From the NCBI GenBank assembly GCA_038229875.1, contig JBBROA010000040.1, positions 1-30,264 on the forward strand: a stretch of 30,264 nucleotides of DNA, in the 5' to 3' direction. Position numbers and translations under genes: made by a program. The notes under the pieces were generated by a model. That model ran no database searches and was not told the origin of the DNA. It was given only the letters and a program-made list of their open reading frames with translations. Within the stretch, counting starts at the first letter, position 1, and each line of letters opens with the position of its first letter. The stretch is from JALYUA01 sp038229875. Its GTDB lineage: Bacteria > Acidobacteriota > Thermoanaerobaculia > UBA5066 > Gp7-AA6. Of this stretch, positions 7,668 to 15,672 are shown one piece after another.

Positions 7668-7718
7668 CGGGGTCCCCTCCCGGGGTCCGGCCCGGGGTCC
7701 CCTGCCGGGGGTCCGGCC
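7668..7718. repeat. Tandem direct repeat of about 25 bp upstream of E1
   Basis: Two adjacent copies (7668-7692 and 7693-7718) share the frame CGGGGTCCCCT-CC-GGGGTCCGGCC, differing by one substitution and one inserted G. Each copy itself contains GGGGTCC twice. Position is just upstream of the presumed E1 promoter. Confidence 0.6.
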
Positions 7719-7847
7719 GAGTCCGCAAGCGGAGCGGCCTTCAAAGAACCGTGACGAAATCCATGTCTTTGGAGGGAGTCTTCGCCCCGCAGGACGACAC
7801 AGAAATCTGATTCGAGAGCGGGCGGAGCCGTTTACGGGAACGAGTCC

Positions 7848-7967
7848 CTAAAACAGCGACTTCAGGGACGAACCGATCCCCCACACCTCGAGGACGAGCA
7901 CGGTGATCGTCAGGATCAGAAAAAGGATCCCGAGACGATGCAGGCGCGGCGAGGGGACGGAGCTCAT
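7848..7967 (-). CDS. Small single-pass membrane protein
   Basis: 39 aa with the layout of a tiny bitopic protein: a basic N-terminus (MSSVPSPRLHR), one hydrophobic stretch of about 17 residues (LGILFLILTITVLVLEV) and a short polar tail. No family recognised. The same frame continues upstream antisense through nadA, but only this terminal part looks like a gene because the ATG at 7967 sits just after a strong sigma-54-like site. There is no Shine-Dalgarno. It is divergent from nadA. The call rests on composition and promoter context, not homology. Confidence 0.45.
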   Translation of the reverse strand: MSSVPSPRLHRLGILFLILTITVLVLEVWGIGSSLKSLF

Positions 7968-7980
7968 ATTTTGTACAGCA

Positions 7981-7996
7981 AGCACCCGGCGTGCCA
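7981..7996 (-). promoter_or_regulatory. Putative sigma-54 (-24/-12) promoter
   Basis: Minus strand TGGCACGCCGGGTGCT. The -24 element TGGCACG is perfect and the -12 element GTGCT has GC at the correct spacing. The predicted +1 (about 7970) is only about 3 nt before the ATG at 7967, so the transcript would be nearly leaderless, or the site is fortuitous. Confidence 0.45.
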
Positions 7997-8038
7997 GTGG
8001 CTTCCCGACCGAATGAATCCAATCGGCCCCGCTGTTGC

Positions 8039-8044
8039 TATTCT
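8039..8044 (+). promoter_or_regulatory. -10-like TATTCT box before nadA
   Basis: TATTCT, then 10 nt, then ATG 8055. Only a weak AAAAG lies between. It supports the 8055 start for nadA. Confidence 0.4.
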
Positions 8045-8054
8045 CGAAAAGCCG

Positions 8055-9065
8055 ATGAACCCGCAGCCTGACAGCGCATTGACGCCCGTCGTTCCGGACT
8101 TGCCGCCCCGGCCGCCGGCGCCGGACCTCGCGTCGGTCGACCCGAGGCTCGACCTTGCGGACGAAATCCGTCGGCTGAAGAGACAAAAAAACGCGGTCCT
8201 CCTGGCCCACTACTACCAGGAGGAGGAGATCCAGGACCTCGCGGATTTCGTCGGCGACTCCCTCGATCTCTCCCGGAACGCGCAGAAGTCCGACGCCAGC
8301 CTCATTGCGTTTGCGGGCGTGCGCTTCATGGCCGAGACCGCGAAGATTCTGAACCCGTCGCGGAAGGTCGTTCTCCCCGACTACGAGGCGGGCTGCTCGC
8401 TCGAAAGCTCCGCGCCTCCGGAGTTGTTCCGGCGGTGGCGTGAGGCGCACCCGGGCGCCGTGTCTCTGACGTACATCAACTGTTCCGCCGCGGTGAAGGC
8501 GCTCTCGGACATCATCGTGACGTCGTCGAACGCCGAAAAAATCGTCCGGTCGATCCCGCCCGACAAAGAGATCCTCTTCGCCCCCGACCGCCACCTGGGC
8601 GCGTGGCTCGTGCAGAAGACCGGCCGCCCGATGGTTCTCTGGCCGGGAGCCTGCATCGTGCACGAGCAGTTCTCCGAGCGCGAGATCGTCCGGTTGAAGG
8701 CGCAGAATCCCGATGCTCTGCTCGCGGCCCATCCCGAATGCCCGGAATCGATCCTCCGATACGCGGACCACGTCGGATCCAACCCTTCGATCCTGAACTA
8801 TGTGACGACCGCCCCTGGAAAGACGTTCCTGATCGCGACCGAGGAGGGGATCCTCCACCAGATGAAAAAGCTCGCTCCCGACCGCGAGTTCATCGCCGTT
8901 CCCCCGGACAACGGCTGCCGGTGCAACGAGTGCCCTTTCATGAAGCTAAACACGCTGGAAAAGCTCTATCTCTGCCTGCGGGACGAGCGGCCGGAGATCC
9001 TCCTCCCGGAGGAGATCCGGGCAGCGGCCGAAAAGCCCCTCCTGCGGATGCTGGAGTTGTCGTAG
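8055..9065 (+). CDS. nadA: Quinolinate synthase
   Basis: 336 aa. NadA condenses iminoaspartate (from NadB) with dihydroxyacetone phosphate to quinolinate using an oxygen-sensitive 4Fe-4S cluster. Cluster-ligand candidates are C114 (EAGCSLESS), C200 (WPGACIVHEQF) and one of the Cys in GCRCNECPFM (288-293, probably C293). The HYYQEEEIQDLADFVGDS substrate motif is at 52-69. In-frame starts also exist at 7938 and 8013. I chose 8055 because the conserved domain begins at about residue 34, a -10-like box lies 10 nt upstream, and the earlier starts overlap the divergent sigma-54-like promoter and small gene. The other NAD genes follow on the same strand. Confidence 0.95.
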   Translation: MNPQPDSALTPVVPDLPPRPPAPDLASVDPRLDLADEIRRLKRQKNAVLLAHYYQEEEIQDLADFVGDSLDLSRNAQKSDASLIAFAGVRFMAETAKILNPSRKVVLPDYEAGCSLESSAPPELFRRWREAHPGAVSLTYINCSAAVKALSDIIVTSSNAEKIVRSIPPDKEILFAPDRHLGAWLVQKTGRPMVLWPGACIVHEQFSEREIVRLKAQNPDALLAAHPECPESILRYADHVGSNPSILNYVTTAPGKTFLIATEEGILHQMKKLAPDREFIAVPPDNGCRCNECPFMKLNTLEKLYLCLRDERPEILLPEEIRAAAEKPLLRMLELS

Positions 9066-9083
9066 GGGTACAGACCGGGGCCC

Positions 9084-9104
9084 TCAGGGGTGAGGGGTCA
9101 GGGG
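9084..9104. repeat. Heptanucleotide tandem repeat after nadA
   Basis: Three 7-bp units: TCAGGGG, TGAGGGG, TCAGGGG. They alternate at one C/G position. The array starts 19 nt after the nadA stop. Confidence 0.6.
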
Positions 9105-9225
9105 GCGAGGACGGCCCACTCTCAAAACCGCTGAACGGTGCCGGCGCGCGACCTTGACCGTGAGGGCCTGAAACAGCGGCCCCGCGGCACACTTCGTGCT
9201 GCCCGGCTTCGCCTGGAGGAAACCG

Positions 9226-9828
9226 ATGGCCGAATACACGCTTCCGGACCTGCGATACGACTACGGCGCGCTCGAACCTCACATCTCGGGAAAGATCATG
9301 GAGCTGCATCACGACAAGCACCACGCGACGTATGTCAAAGGCGCGAACAAGGCGCTCGAGGAAATGGCGGAGGCGCGGTCGAAGGACGACTTCACCCGCA
9401 TCGCCGCGCTCGAGAAATCCCTCGCGTTCAACTTGTCGGGCCACGTCCTCCACTCGCTCTTCTGGACGAACCTGACGCCAAAAGGCGGCGACCGCCCGTC
9501 CGGTGAGCTCGCCGCCGCGATCGACAACGACTTCGGGAGCTTCGAGCGGTTTCAGAAGCAGATGGTCGGGGCCGCCTCGACGATCATGGGATCCGGCTGG
9601 GCGGCCCTGACCTGGGACCCGCTCGGGAAGAGGCTCATGACCGTCCAGATCTACGACCACCAGTCGAACGTGAACCAGGGGGGTGCCCCGATCCTCGTTC
9701 TCGACGCGTGGGAGCACGCGTTCTACCTTCAGTACCAGAACCGCAAGGAGGAGTTTTTCCAGGCGGTCTGGAACGTGTGGAACTGGGCGGACGCCGCACA
9801 GCGATTCGACGCGGCGAGGAGGGTGTAG
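9226..9828 (+). CDS. Superoxide dismutase, Fe/Mn family
   Basis: 200 aa. Metal ligands are at the standard positions: H28 (ELHHDKHH), H76 (SGHVLHSLFW), D160 and H164 (LDAWEHAFYLQY). It converts superoxide to H2O2 and O2. No signal peptide is seen, so it is cytoplasmic. Overall sequence resembles actinobacterial SodA-type enzymes (AEYTLPDLxYDYGALEPHISG start), but Fe versus Mn cannot be decided by eye. ATG 9226 is preceded by GGAGG at 7 nt; a longer in-frame start at 9196 lacks a site. It lies between nadA and nadC; SOD may protect the superoxide-sensitive NadA Fe-S cluster. Confidence 0.95.
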   Translation: MAEYTLPDLRYDYGALEPHISGKIMELHHDKHHATYVKGANKALEEMAEARSKDDFTRIAALEKSLAFNLSGHVLHSLFWTNLTPKGGDRPSGELAAAIDNDFGSFERFQKQMVGAASTIMGSGWAALTWDPLGKRLMTVQIYDHQSNVNQGGAPILVLDAWEHAFYLQYQNRKEEFFQAVWNVWNWADAAQRFDAARRV

Positions 9829-9850
9829 CTGTCAGCTCTCAGCTGTCAGC
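9827..9850. repeat. Heptanucleotide tandem repeat after sod
   Basis: Units AGCTGTC (9827-9833), AGCTCTC (9834-9840), AGCTGTC (9841-9847), then AGC. The first unit overlaps the SOD stop codon. The 19-nt string CTGTCAGCTCTCAGCTGTC recurs exactly at 30079-30097. Confidence 0.65.
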
Positions 9851-9909
9851 CTTAAGGCGCCAATCGTCGCACTCGACGCGGTCGCCGTCATGACCCGGAT
9901 CGGCCCGGG

Positions 9910-9938
9910 CTGACACCCCCGCCCGGACAGCTTATTCT
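9910..9938 (+). promoter_or_regulatory. Sigma-70-type promoter of nadC
   Basis: -35 CTGACA (9910-9915), a 17-bp spacer, then -10 TATTCT (9933-9938). The ATG follows 10 nt after the -10 box, with no Shine-Dalgarno. This is the best full promoter in the window and predicts a leaderless nadC message. Confidence 0.55.
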
Positions 9939-9948
9939 TCCACCGCCC

Positions 9949-10815
9949 ATGCAAGCCCTGTCCGGAGAGGCGCTCGACCTCCGCCTGCGCGAGTTTCTGG
10001 CCGAGGACATCGGCAGCGGAGACATCACCAGCGAAGCCACCGTCCCTCCCGCTGCGACCGCGCGGGGCGCCGTCGTGGCGAGAAGCACCTGCGTCGTCTC
10101 GGGCCTGAACGCCGCCCGGCGCACGTTCGAGCTTCTCGATCCGGAGACGTCGTGGAGGGGTGCCGTGGCCGCCGGCGATCGCGTCGAAGCCGGAACCGTC
10201 GTGGCTGAGCTCGCCGGGCGCGCGCGGGCGCTCCTCACAGCGGAGAGGGTCGCGTTGAATCTCCTCCAGAGGATGTCCGGCGTGGCAACGGAGACCCGCC
10301 GGTTCGTCGACGCGGTCGCGGGCACCTCGTGCCGCATCTACGACACGCGGAAGACGGCGCCGGGACTGCGCGCCTTCGACCGCGAGGCCGTGCGGGACGG
10401 AGGCGGCGTGAACCACCGCGGCACCCTGTCCGACCAGGTCCTCATCAAGGACAACCATCGACGCCTCGCCGGAGGGGTCGGGCGCGCCGTCGCCGCGGCG
10501 CGGGCGCTCCTGCCGCCGGGCGGCATCGTGGAAGCGGAGGTGGAAACGGAGGACGAGCTGCGGGAAGCACTGGAGGCGGGCGCCGATCAGATCCTCATCG
10601 ACAACCAGACCCCGGACACGGTCGCGCGCTGGGCGGCGATCGCGCGGCAGCGCCAGCCGAAGCCGTGGATCGAGGCCTCAGGAAACATGAGCCTAACGAC
10701 CGTGCGCCGGTATGCGCTCGCCGGCCCGGACTGTGTTTCCGTCGGCGCGCTCACCCACTCGGTGCGGGCCGCCGATCTCGCGCTCGATCTCTACGTGGAC
10801 GTCCCCGATGAGTGA
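9949..10815 (+). CDS. nadC: Nicotinate-nucleotide pyrophosphorylase (carboxylating)
   Basis: 288 aa, normal length. It converts quinolinate and PRPP to nicotinate mononucleotide, CO2 and PPi. EDIGSGDIT (19-27) is the typical N-terminal motif. TRKTAPGLR (133-141) and GGGVNHRxxLSD (151-162) form the quinolinate/PRPP site, followed by LIKDNH, EVE and DNQTPD. The start ATG 9949 is fixed by the family N-terminus. Its end overlaps nadB by 8 nt (ATGAGTGA). This gene has its own promoter although nadA and sod lie upstream in the same direction. Confidence 0.97.
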   Translation: MQALSGEALDLRLREFLAEDIGSGDITSEATVPPAATARGAVVARSTCVVSGLNAARRTFELLDPETSWRGAVAAGDRVEAGTVVAELAGRARALLTAERVALNLLQRMSGVATETRRFVDAVAGTSCRIYDTRKTAPGLRAFDREAVRDGGGVNHRGTLSDQVLIKDNHRRLAGGVGRAVAAARALLPPGGIVEAEVETEDELREALEAGADQILIDNQTPDTVARWAAIARQRQPKPWIEASGNMSLTTVRRYALAGPDCVSVGALTHSVRAADLALDLYVDVPDE

Positions 10816-12361
10816 CGAGACCGAAGTCCTGATTCTCGGAACCGGAATCGCCGGCGCCACTGCGGCTCTCGCGGTCGCGCGGGAAGGAGTGCGCGCCACC
10901 GTCGTGACTCGCGCCGCCGAAGCGCGGGAATCGAACACGTTCTGGGCGCAGGGCGGGATCGTGGGCCGCCCCCCGGGCGACACTCCCGCGCAGCTCGCCC
11001 AGGACATCGAAAAAGCCGGCGATGGCCTCTGCTCGCCCGAGGCGGTGGAGCTTCTCGCGCGCGAAGGGCCGGACCTCGTGGACCGTCTGCTGATCGAGGA
11101 GCTCGGCGTCCCGTTCGACCGGGAAGGCGCCGGCTTTCACTGGACGCTCGAGGGCGCGCATTCGGTGCCCCGGGTTCTGCACGTGAAGGACGAGACCGGG
11201 ATGCCCATCGAGCGCGCTCTCCTGGCGGCATGCCGCGCCGAGCCGCGCATCGAGTGGCGCCTCGAAACGACCGCCGTAGACCTGCTCACTCTCTCGCACG
11301 ACTCGAGACGGGCGACCGATCGGTACCGGCCGCCGCGCGCGATCGGCGCTTACCTCCTCGAGCGAAAGTCCGGCGCCGTGACGCCTCACCTCGCGCACGA
11401 GACGATCCTCGCGACGGGGGGTCTCGGCCAGGTGTATCTCCACACCACGAACCCGCAGGGCGCGCGCGGCGACGGCATCGCCATGGCGCGGCGCGCCGGG
11501 GCCCGCCTCTTAAACCTCGAGTACATCCAGTTCCATCCGACCGCGCTCGTCCACGCGAAGGGGCGGCTGCTCTTAACCGAGGCGCTGCGGGGCGAAGGCG
11601 CGCGGATCACCGACGCCTCGGGCCAGGAGTTCCTGAGCGCGGTCCATCCCGATGCTGAGCTCGCGCCGCGCGACATTGTCGCCCGGGCGATCCACCAACG
11701 GATGCTGGAGCACGACGACCCGCATGTCCTCCTGGACATCTCGCACAAGCCGGCCTCGTGGATCCGCGAGAGGTTCCCGGGATTGACGGCTCGTTGCCTG
11801 GAGCTCGGCTTCGATTTGACCGCCGGTCCGGTGCCCGTCGTGCCCGCGGCCCACTACTCCTGCGGCGGCGTCGCCGTCGACGGCAACGGCCGGACGACCC
11901 TCGGCCATCTGCGCGCCGCGGGAGAAGTCTCGTGCACGGGCGTCCACGGAGCGAATCGGCTGGCGTCCACGTCGCTTCTCGAGGGGCTGCTCTGGGGATG
12001 GCGCGCCGGGAAGGCCGCCGCGGCGGAAGTGCTCCGCCGACGGGGGGAGGCCCTCCCCGAGGTGAGACCCTGGCAGCCCGAGAACGAGCGAGTCGACCCT
12101 GCCCTGATCGCGCAGGACTGGATGGTCATCCGCCATACGATGTGGAACTACGTCGGGCTTCTCCGCTCCGAAAAGCGGCTCGACCGGGCGAGCCGGATCC
12201 TGGCCGAGCTCCAGGTGGAGATCGAGGACTTCTACCGCCGGGGAACGATGTCCGACGCGCTCCTCGGGCTGCGCAACGGAGTCCAGACCGCCCTGGCGAT
12301 CCAGCGCGCGGCGTCGGAGAACCGGGTTTCGAAGGGGTCGCACTACCGCGAGGACCGGTGA
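10808..12361 (+). CDS. nadB: L-aspartate oxidase
   Basis: 517 aa. It oxidises L-aspartate to iminoaspartate with FAD, using O2 or fumarate, supplying NadA. Features: the Rossmann motif GTGIAG near the N-terminus, SNTFWAQGGI, the active-site strand EYIQFHPTAL, RGEGARI, RDIVARAI, AAHYSCGGV, GANRLASTSLLEGLLWG, and a C-terminal SKGSHYRED typical of NadB rather than succinate dehydrogenase. ATG 10808 is internal to the end of nadC (8-nt overlap), implying coupling. The protein gives H2O2 when O2 is the acceptor, relevant to the neighbouring superoxide dismutase. The call is firm. Confidence 0.97.
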   Translation: MSDETEVLILGTGIAGATAALAVAREGVRATVVTRAAEARESNTFWAQGGIVGRPPGDTPAQLAQDIEKAGDGLCSPEAVELLAREGPDLVDRLLIEELGVPFDREGAGFHWTLEGAHSVPRVLHVKDETGMPIERALLAACRAEPRIEWRLETTAVDLLTLSHDSRRATDRYRPPRAIGAYLLERKSGAVTPHLAHETILATGGLGQVYLHTTNPQGARGDGIAMARRAGARLLNLEYIQFHPTALVHAKGRLLLTEALRGEGARITDASGQEFLSAVHPDAELAPRDIVARAIHQRMLEHDDPHVLLDISHKPASWIRERFPGLTARCLELGFDLTAGPVPVVPAAHYSCGGVAVDGNGRTTLGHLRAAGEVSCTGVHGANRLASTSLLEGLLWGWRAGKAAAAEVLRRRGEALPEVRPWQPENERVDPALIAQDWMVIRHTMWNYVGLLRSEKRLDRASRILAELQVEIEDFYRRGTMSDALLGLRNGVQTALAIQRAASENRVSKGSHYREDR

Positions 12362-12386
12362 GAGGGGATCGGCCTCCGGCCTCCGA

Positions 12387-12392
12387 TATAGT
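12387..12392 (+). promoter_or_regulatory. -10-like TATAGT box
   Basis: TATAGT followed by 9 nt and ATG 12402. No Shine-Dalgarno in between. The preceding GC-rich repeat (GGCCTCC twice) gives no good -35. Confidence 0.4.
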
Positions 12393-12401
12393 GCCCCCTC
12401 C

Positions 12402-13004
12402 ATGAGCGTCCTCTACCTGCAGTTCGAAAACGGCGACCGGAACACCCGGGTCCAGAAGCTCGGCAAGAGCGGAGCGCACATCGTTCCCGTCGAGCCGCGC
12501 TGGCCCGCCTTCTTCGAGCTCGCCAAGCGCGAGAAGCCGTACGCGATCGCCATCGACTTCTCCCAGGCCCCCACGCACTGCCTCGAGACCGCGGACTACA
12601 TCGCGAAGGCCAAGGAAACGCGGGAGACCCCGCTGTACCTGCTGCGGGTCCCCGAGGACCGCCTCGACGCAGTCAAGAAGCGGCTGCCGAACGCCTCCAT
12701 CGTGACGGAGCAGGACCTGGCCGGGATCCTCGTGGTCGAGGAAAAAAAAGCGCAGGAGCGCGCGCGAGAGAAGAAGGAAGCGGCCGCGGCCGCCCGCAAG
12801 ACCGCGCGCGCGAAGAAGCTCGGACTCGACAAGCCCCCCCCGCCGCCTCCGCCGCCGCCTCCGTCCGCGAAGGGCAAATCGGGCGCCCGGCCGAAGGCGG
12901 CTCCGCCGGCCGCGGAAGAGCCCCGGAAGAAAACTGCCGCCCCGGCGAAGAAAAAGCCGGCTCCCGCGAAAAAAACCGCGGCCCGGCCCCCCAAGAAGAA
13001 ATAG
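12402..13004 (+). CDS. Receiver-like domain fused to Pro10 tract and lysine/alanine-rich histone H1-like tail
   Basis: 200 aa. Residues 1 to about 110 alternate strands and helices in a CheY-like order (SVLYLQFE, HIVPVEP, YAIAIDFS, PLYLLRVP, ASIVTEQ). D52 sits at the end of the third strand, where a phospho-acceptor would be. The N-terminal acidic pair and the conserved Lys of true receivers are not seen, so this is probably a degenerate receiver. Residues 111-140 are a charged helix, 145-154 are ten consecutive prolines, and 155-200 are rich in Lys, Ala and Pro (KKTAAPAKKKPAPAKK), like H1-type nucleoid proteins. DNA binding is plausible. Pro10 would need EF-P for translation. No named family recognised. 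Confidence 0.75.
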   Translation: MSVLYLQFENGDRNTRVQKLGKSGAHIVPVEPRWPAFFELAKREKPYAIAIDFSQAPTHCLETADYIAKAKETRETPLYLLRVPEDRLDAVKKRLPNASIVTEQDLAGILVVEEKKAQERAREKKEAAAAARKTARAKKLGLDKPPPPPPPPPPSAKGKSGARPKAAPPAAEEPRKKTAAPAKKKPAPAKKTAARPPKKK

Positions 13005-13033
13005 CCGCGTTCGAGAGGGCTCCGGCGACGCCG

Positions 13034-14212
13034 ATGCGGTCCTCGCCCGCGGCCGATTCGTCCCGAGGTTTCCTCCGGCGCGAGACTCTGCGCACCCTGG
13101 CCATTGTGGCGGCGTGGGCCGCGCTCGTCTGGGCCGCGACCTTTGCGGCGCAGCGGATCCCGCTTCCGGCGCGCGAGGCGTGGCCGCCCGAGATCGCACG
13201 CCGCGCTCCTCCCCTGGCCCGATACGACGCCGGCTGGTACCTGAAAATCGCCGAGCACGGATACGGGCCTCCGCCTCCCGCGGGAGTCGCGTCGGAGCAC
13301 GTCTTTTTCCCGCTCTACCCGCTTCTCACGGGAGCAATCGCCCGCGCGCTGCGCGTCGATGCCTTTGCCGCCGGGCTCGCGCTGTCGCTGGCCTCGATCC
13401 TCGCCGCGGGAGTGCTCTTCGTGCGAGAGGGACGACGGAGGCTCGGAGCGCGCGATGCTCGCGGTGCGCTCCTTTTCCTGCTCCTCTTCCCAACCTCTTT
13501 TTTCCTGCTATCGATGTATGCCGAGTCGCTCTTTCTCCTCCTCGCCCTCCTCGCCTTCGACGCGGCGCGCCGCGAAAAAGCGGTCTCCGCCGCCGCGTTC
13601 GGGTTCCTCGCGGGCCTGACCCGTCTTCCCGCGCTCGCGCTCGCGCTCCCGCTCGCTCTCGCGTGGCTCGCCCGTCCCTCCGCCGCGAGCCGGCCTCGCC
13701 GTCCGGCCGACTGGGCCGTGGCGGCGCTCGTCGGCATCGCCCCGGCCGCGGCCGTCCTCCTGTGGATCTTCGGCGTCGGAGCCCACTTCGGAGAGCCCGG
13801 GCTCTACTTCCGGCTGCAGCACTCCTGGAACCGGGGCACGTCCCCTCTTTCGGGGCTCGCGCAGTGGGGCGCCGCGCTCCCCTCGAAGCTGGCGGAGGGA
13901 GAGGCCCGGACGCACCCGGTGTTTCTGATCGACTACGCGAACGCGCTTCTCTTTCTCGCGCTCGGCATCTATCAGGCGATGCGCCGGCGGTGGGCGGACG
14001 CCGCCTGGACGGCCGGCGCGCTCCTGCTGCCGGCAGCGACCGGGATCTCGGCGAGCGTGCCGCGCTACCTGACGGTCGTGTACCCCGCGTTCTACGCCTT
14101 AGCCGAGATCTTCCGAACGCGGCGTGCCCTGCGGGCCGCCTGGTGGTTCGGCTCGGCGGCGCTCCTCGGCGCCGGGATCGTCGCGTTCGTCCACTGGCGG
14201 TGGGTGGCCTGA
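13034..14212 (+). CDS. Multi-pass PIG-V-like mannosyltransferase
   Basis: 392 aa, strongly hydrophobic with about nine to ten membrane segments. After TM1 (about 20-40), an acidic loop carries RYDAGWYLKIAEHGY (64-77), resembling the WDGxWYxxIAxxGY motif of the PIG-V family (GT-C fold, lipid-linked sugar donors). FFPLYPL (91-97) and a conserved YAESLF follow. D65 is the candidate catalytic Asp. Substrate is unknown; a role in glycosylating lipids or proteins in the membrane is inferred. It begins 29 nt after the previous gene, so co-transcription is likely. No clear Shine-Dalgarno. Family call is moderate to good. Confidence 0.75.
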   Translation: MRSSPAADSSRGFLRRETLRTLAIVAAWAALVWAATFAAQRIPLPAREAWPPEIARRAPPLARYDAGWYLKIAEHGYGPPPPAGVASEHVFFPLYPLLTGAIARALRVDAFAAGLALSLASILAAGVLFVREGRRRLGARDARGALLFLLLFPTSFFLLSMYAESLFLLLALLAFDAARREKAVSAAAFGFLAGLTRLPALALALPLALAWLARPSAASRPRRPADWAVAALVGIAPAAAVLLWIFGVGAHFGEPGLYFRLQHSWNRGTSPLSGLAQWGAALPSKLAEGEARTHPVFLIDYANALLFLALGIYQAMRRRWADAAWTAGALLLPAATGISASVPRYLTVVYPAFYALAEIFRTRRALRAAWWFGSAALLGAGIVAFVHWRWVA

Positions 14213-14277
14213 AGAGCGGGGCGGCGCAGGATTTTCCGGGCTAGAATCTCCGCTCTCGAAAGCGAAAAGGAGCCCCG

Positions 14278-15672
14278 ATGGACAACGGATTCTCGAAAGA
14301 AGCCCTCGCCACGTACGCGGCCGGCCAGCGCGAGCAGTTCGAGCGCACGCTCGGCGAATTAGTCGAGATCCCGACCGTCTCCGTGGAGCCGGAGCGAAAG
14401 CCCGACATGCGGCGCGGCGCGGAATCCGCGGTCCGGCTGCTCGAGTCCCTGGGAGCGCGGGCCAAGATCTACGAGACTGCCGGCCATCCGATCGTATACG
14501 GCCGCTTCGATCGGGACGCCGGGCTTCCCACCGTGACCGTCTACAACCACCTCGACGTGCAGCCCGCGGAGGGCCCCGACTGGAGGACTTCTCCCTTCGA
14601 GTTCGTGAAGCAGGGCGACCGCTACTTCGGCCGCGGCACGACCGACGACAAGGGCCCCGCGATCACCGCGCTCTACGGAGCGAAATACGCGTTCGACAAC
14701 GGTGTCGCCGCGAACATCCACTTCCTCTGGGAATTCGAAGAGGAGATCGGCAGCCCGCATTTCGAGACGACGATCGCGGCGCGCGCGAAAGACTTCGCCA
14801 CCGACTCCGTCGTGGTTTCGGACACCGTCTGGGTCTCGAGGGCGCGCCCGGCGCAGCCGGCGGGACTCCGCGGTCTCCAGGGACTGCGGTTCGAGCTCCA
14901 GACCGGACAGACGGACCAGCATTCCGGCACCGCCGGCGGCGCCGCCCGCAATCCCGTCACGGAGATGTGCCAGCTGATCGCGGAGTGCGTCGACGGGAAG
15001 ACAGGAAAGGTCAAGATCCCCGGGTTCTACGCCGACGTCGTTCCGCCCACCCGGAAGGAGCTCCAGGACCTCGAGAAATGCGGCTTCACCGTCGCGGGCT
15101 TCAAGAAGGACCACCTCTACAGGACGCTCCGCGTCGAGGACGCGCTCGAAGTGATGAAGCGCATCTGGATGATGCCGACGTTCGAGGTCCACGGCATCGC
15201 CGGCGGTTATCAGGGACCGGGGGTAAAGACCATCATCCCGCCAAAGGCGACCGCGATCGTCTCCTGCCGGCTCGTCCCCGACATGAACCCGAAGAAGATC
15301 GTGAAGCTCGTGTCCGACTTCGTCAAGGCGAGGAACCCGGACGTCAAGATCACCGCCGAGCACGCGTTGCCGGCGTACCAGGGAAAGACGACCGGGCCCT
15401 ACGCCGACGCGATCCGGTCCGCGATCAAGCTCGCCTTCGGCAAGGAGCCCGTCTTCGTTCGCGAGGGCGGCTCGATCGGCGCGGTCCTATCGATGGAGAA
15501 GGTCCTGAAGGTGCCCGTGTTCTTTCTCGGCCTCTCGCTTCCGGAGCACGGGTACCACGCGCCGAATGAGAACTTCGACTGGTCGCAGGCGAAGGGCGGC
15601 ATGGCCGCGTTCGCCTCCTATTTCCAGCAGGTCGCGGCGATGGGTGGAGGCCGAAAGGCGGCGAAGGCGTAA
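14278..15672 (+). CDS. M20-family metallodipeptidase
   Basis: 464 aa. M20 landmarks: H91-x-D93 (YNHLDVQPA), D123 in GRGTTDDKG, E155-E156 (EFEEEIGS), and the C-terminal PEHGYHAPNE supplying a further His. These bind the di-zinc centre. The GRGTTDDKG form and length of 464 match carnosinase/PepV-like dipeptidases rather than DapE (about 375 aa). A lid/dimerisation domain lies between about 190 and 320 (TDQHSGTAGGAARNP). It hydrolyses dipeptides or similar amides. ATG 14278 has AAGGAG 6 nt upstream, a good Shine-Dalgarno, and a TAGAAT -10-like box at 14242. It is convergent with the zinc-ribbon/dap operon. Confidence 0.93.
   Translation: MDNGFSKEALATYAAGQREQFERTLGELVEIPTVSVEPERKPDMRRGAESAVRLLESLGARAKIYETAGHPIVYGRFDRDAGLPTVTVYNHLDVQPAEGPDWRTSPFEFVKQGDRYFGRGTTDDKGPAITALYGAKYAFDNGVAANIHFLWEFEEEIGSPHFETTIAARAKDFATDSVVVSDTVWVSRARPAQPAGLRGLQGLRFELQTGQTDQHSGTAGGAARNPVTEMCQLIAECVDGKTGKVKIPGFYADVVPPTRKELQDLEKCGFTVAGFKKDHLYRTLRVEDALEVMKRIWMMPTFEVHGIAGGYQGPGVKTIIPPKATAIVSCRLVPDMNPKKIVKLVSDFVKARNPDVKITAEHALPAYQGKTTGPYADAIRSAIKLAFGKEPVFVREGGSIGAVLSMEKVLKVPVFFLGLSLPEHGYHAPNENFDWSQAKGGMAAFASYFQQVAAMGGGRKAAKA

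Noticed and set aside
5956..7851. 631-aa open frame on the plus strand opposite E1
   Set aside because: Antisense frame kept open by high GC codon bias; E1 is a full-length recognisable enzyme and the antisense product has no domain.
7968..8858. Upstream part of the long minus-strand frame ending at 7848
   Set aside because: Antisense to nadA and charged low-complexity; only the last 39 residues look like a membrane protein with its own promoter.
14278..15672. M20 gene as dapE
   Set aside because: Length of 464 aa and the GRGTTDDKG motif fit the dipeptidase branch, not the about 375-aa desuccinylase.
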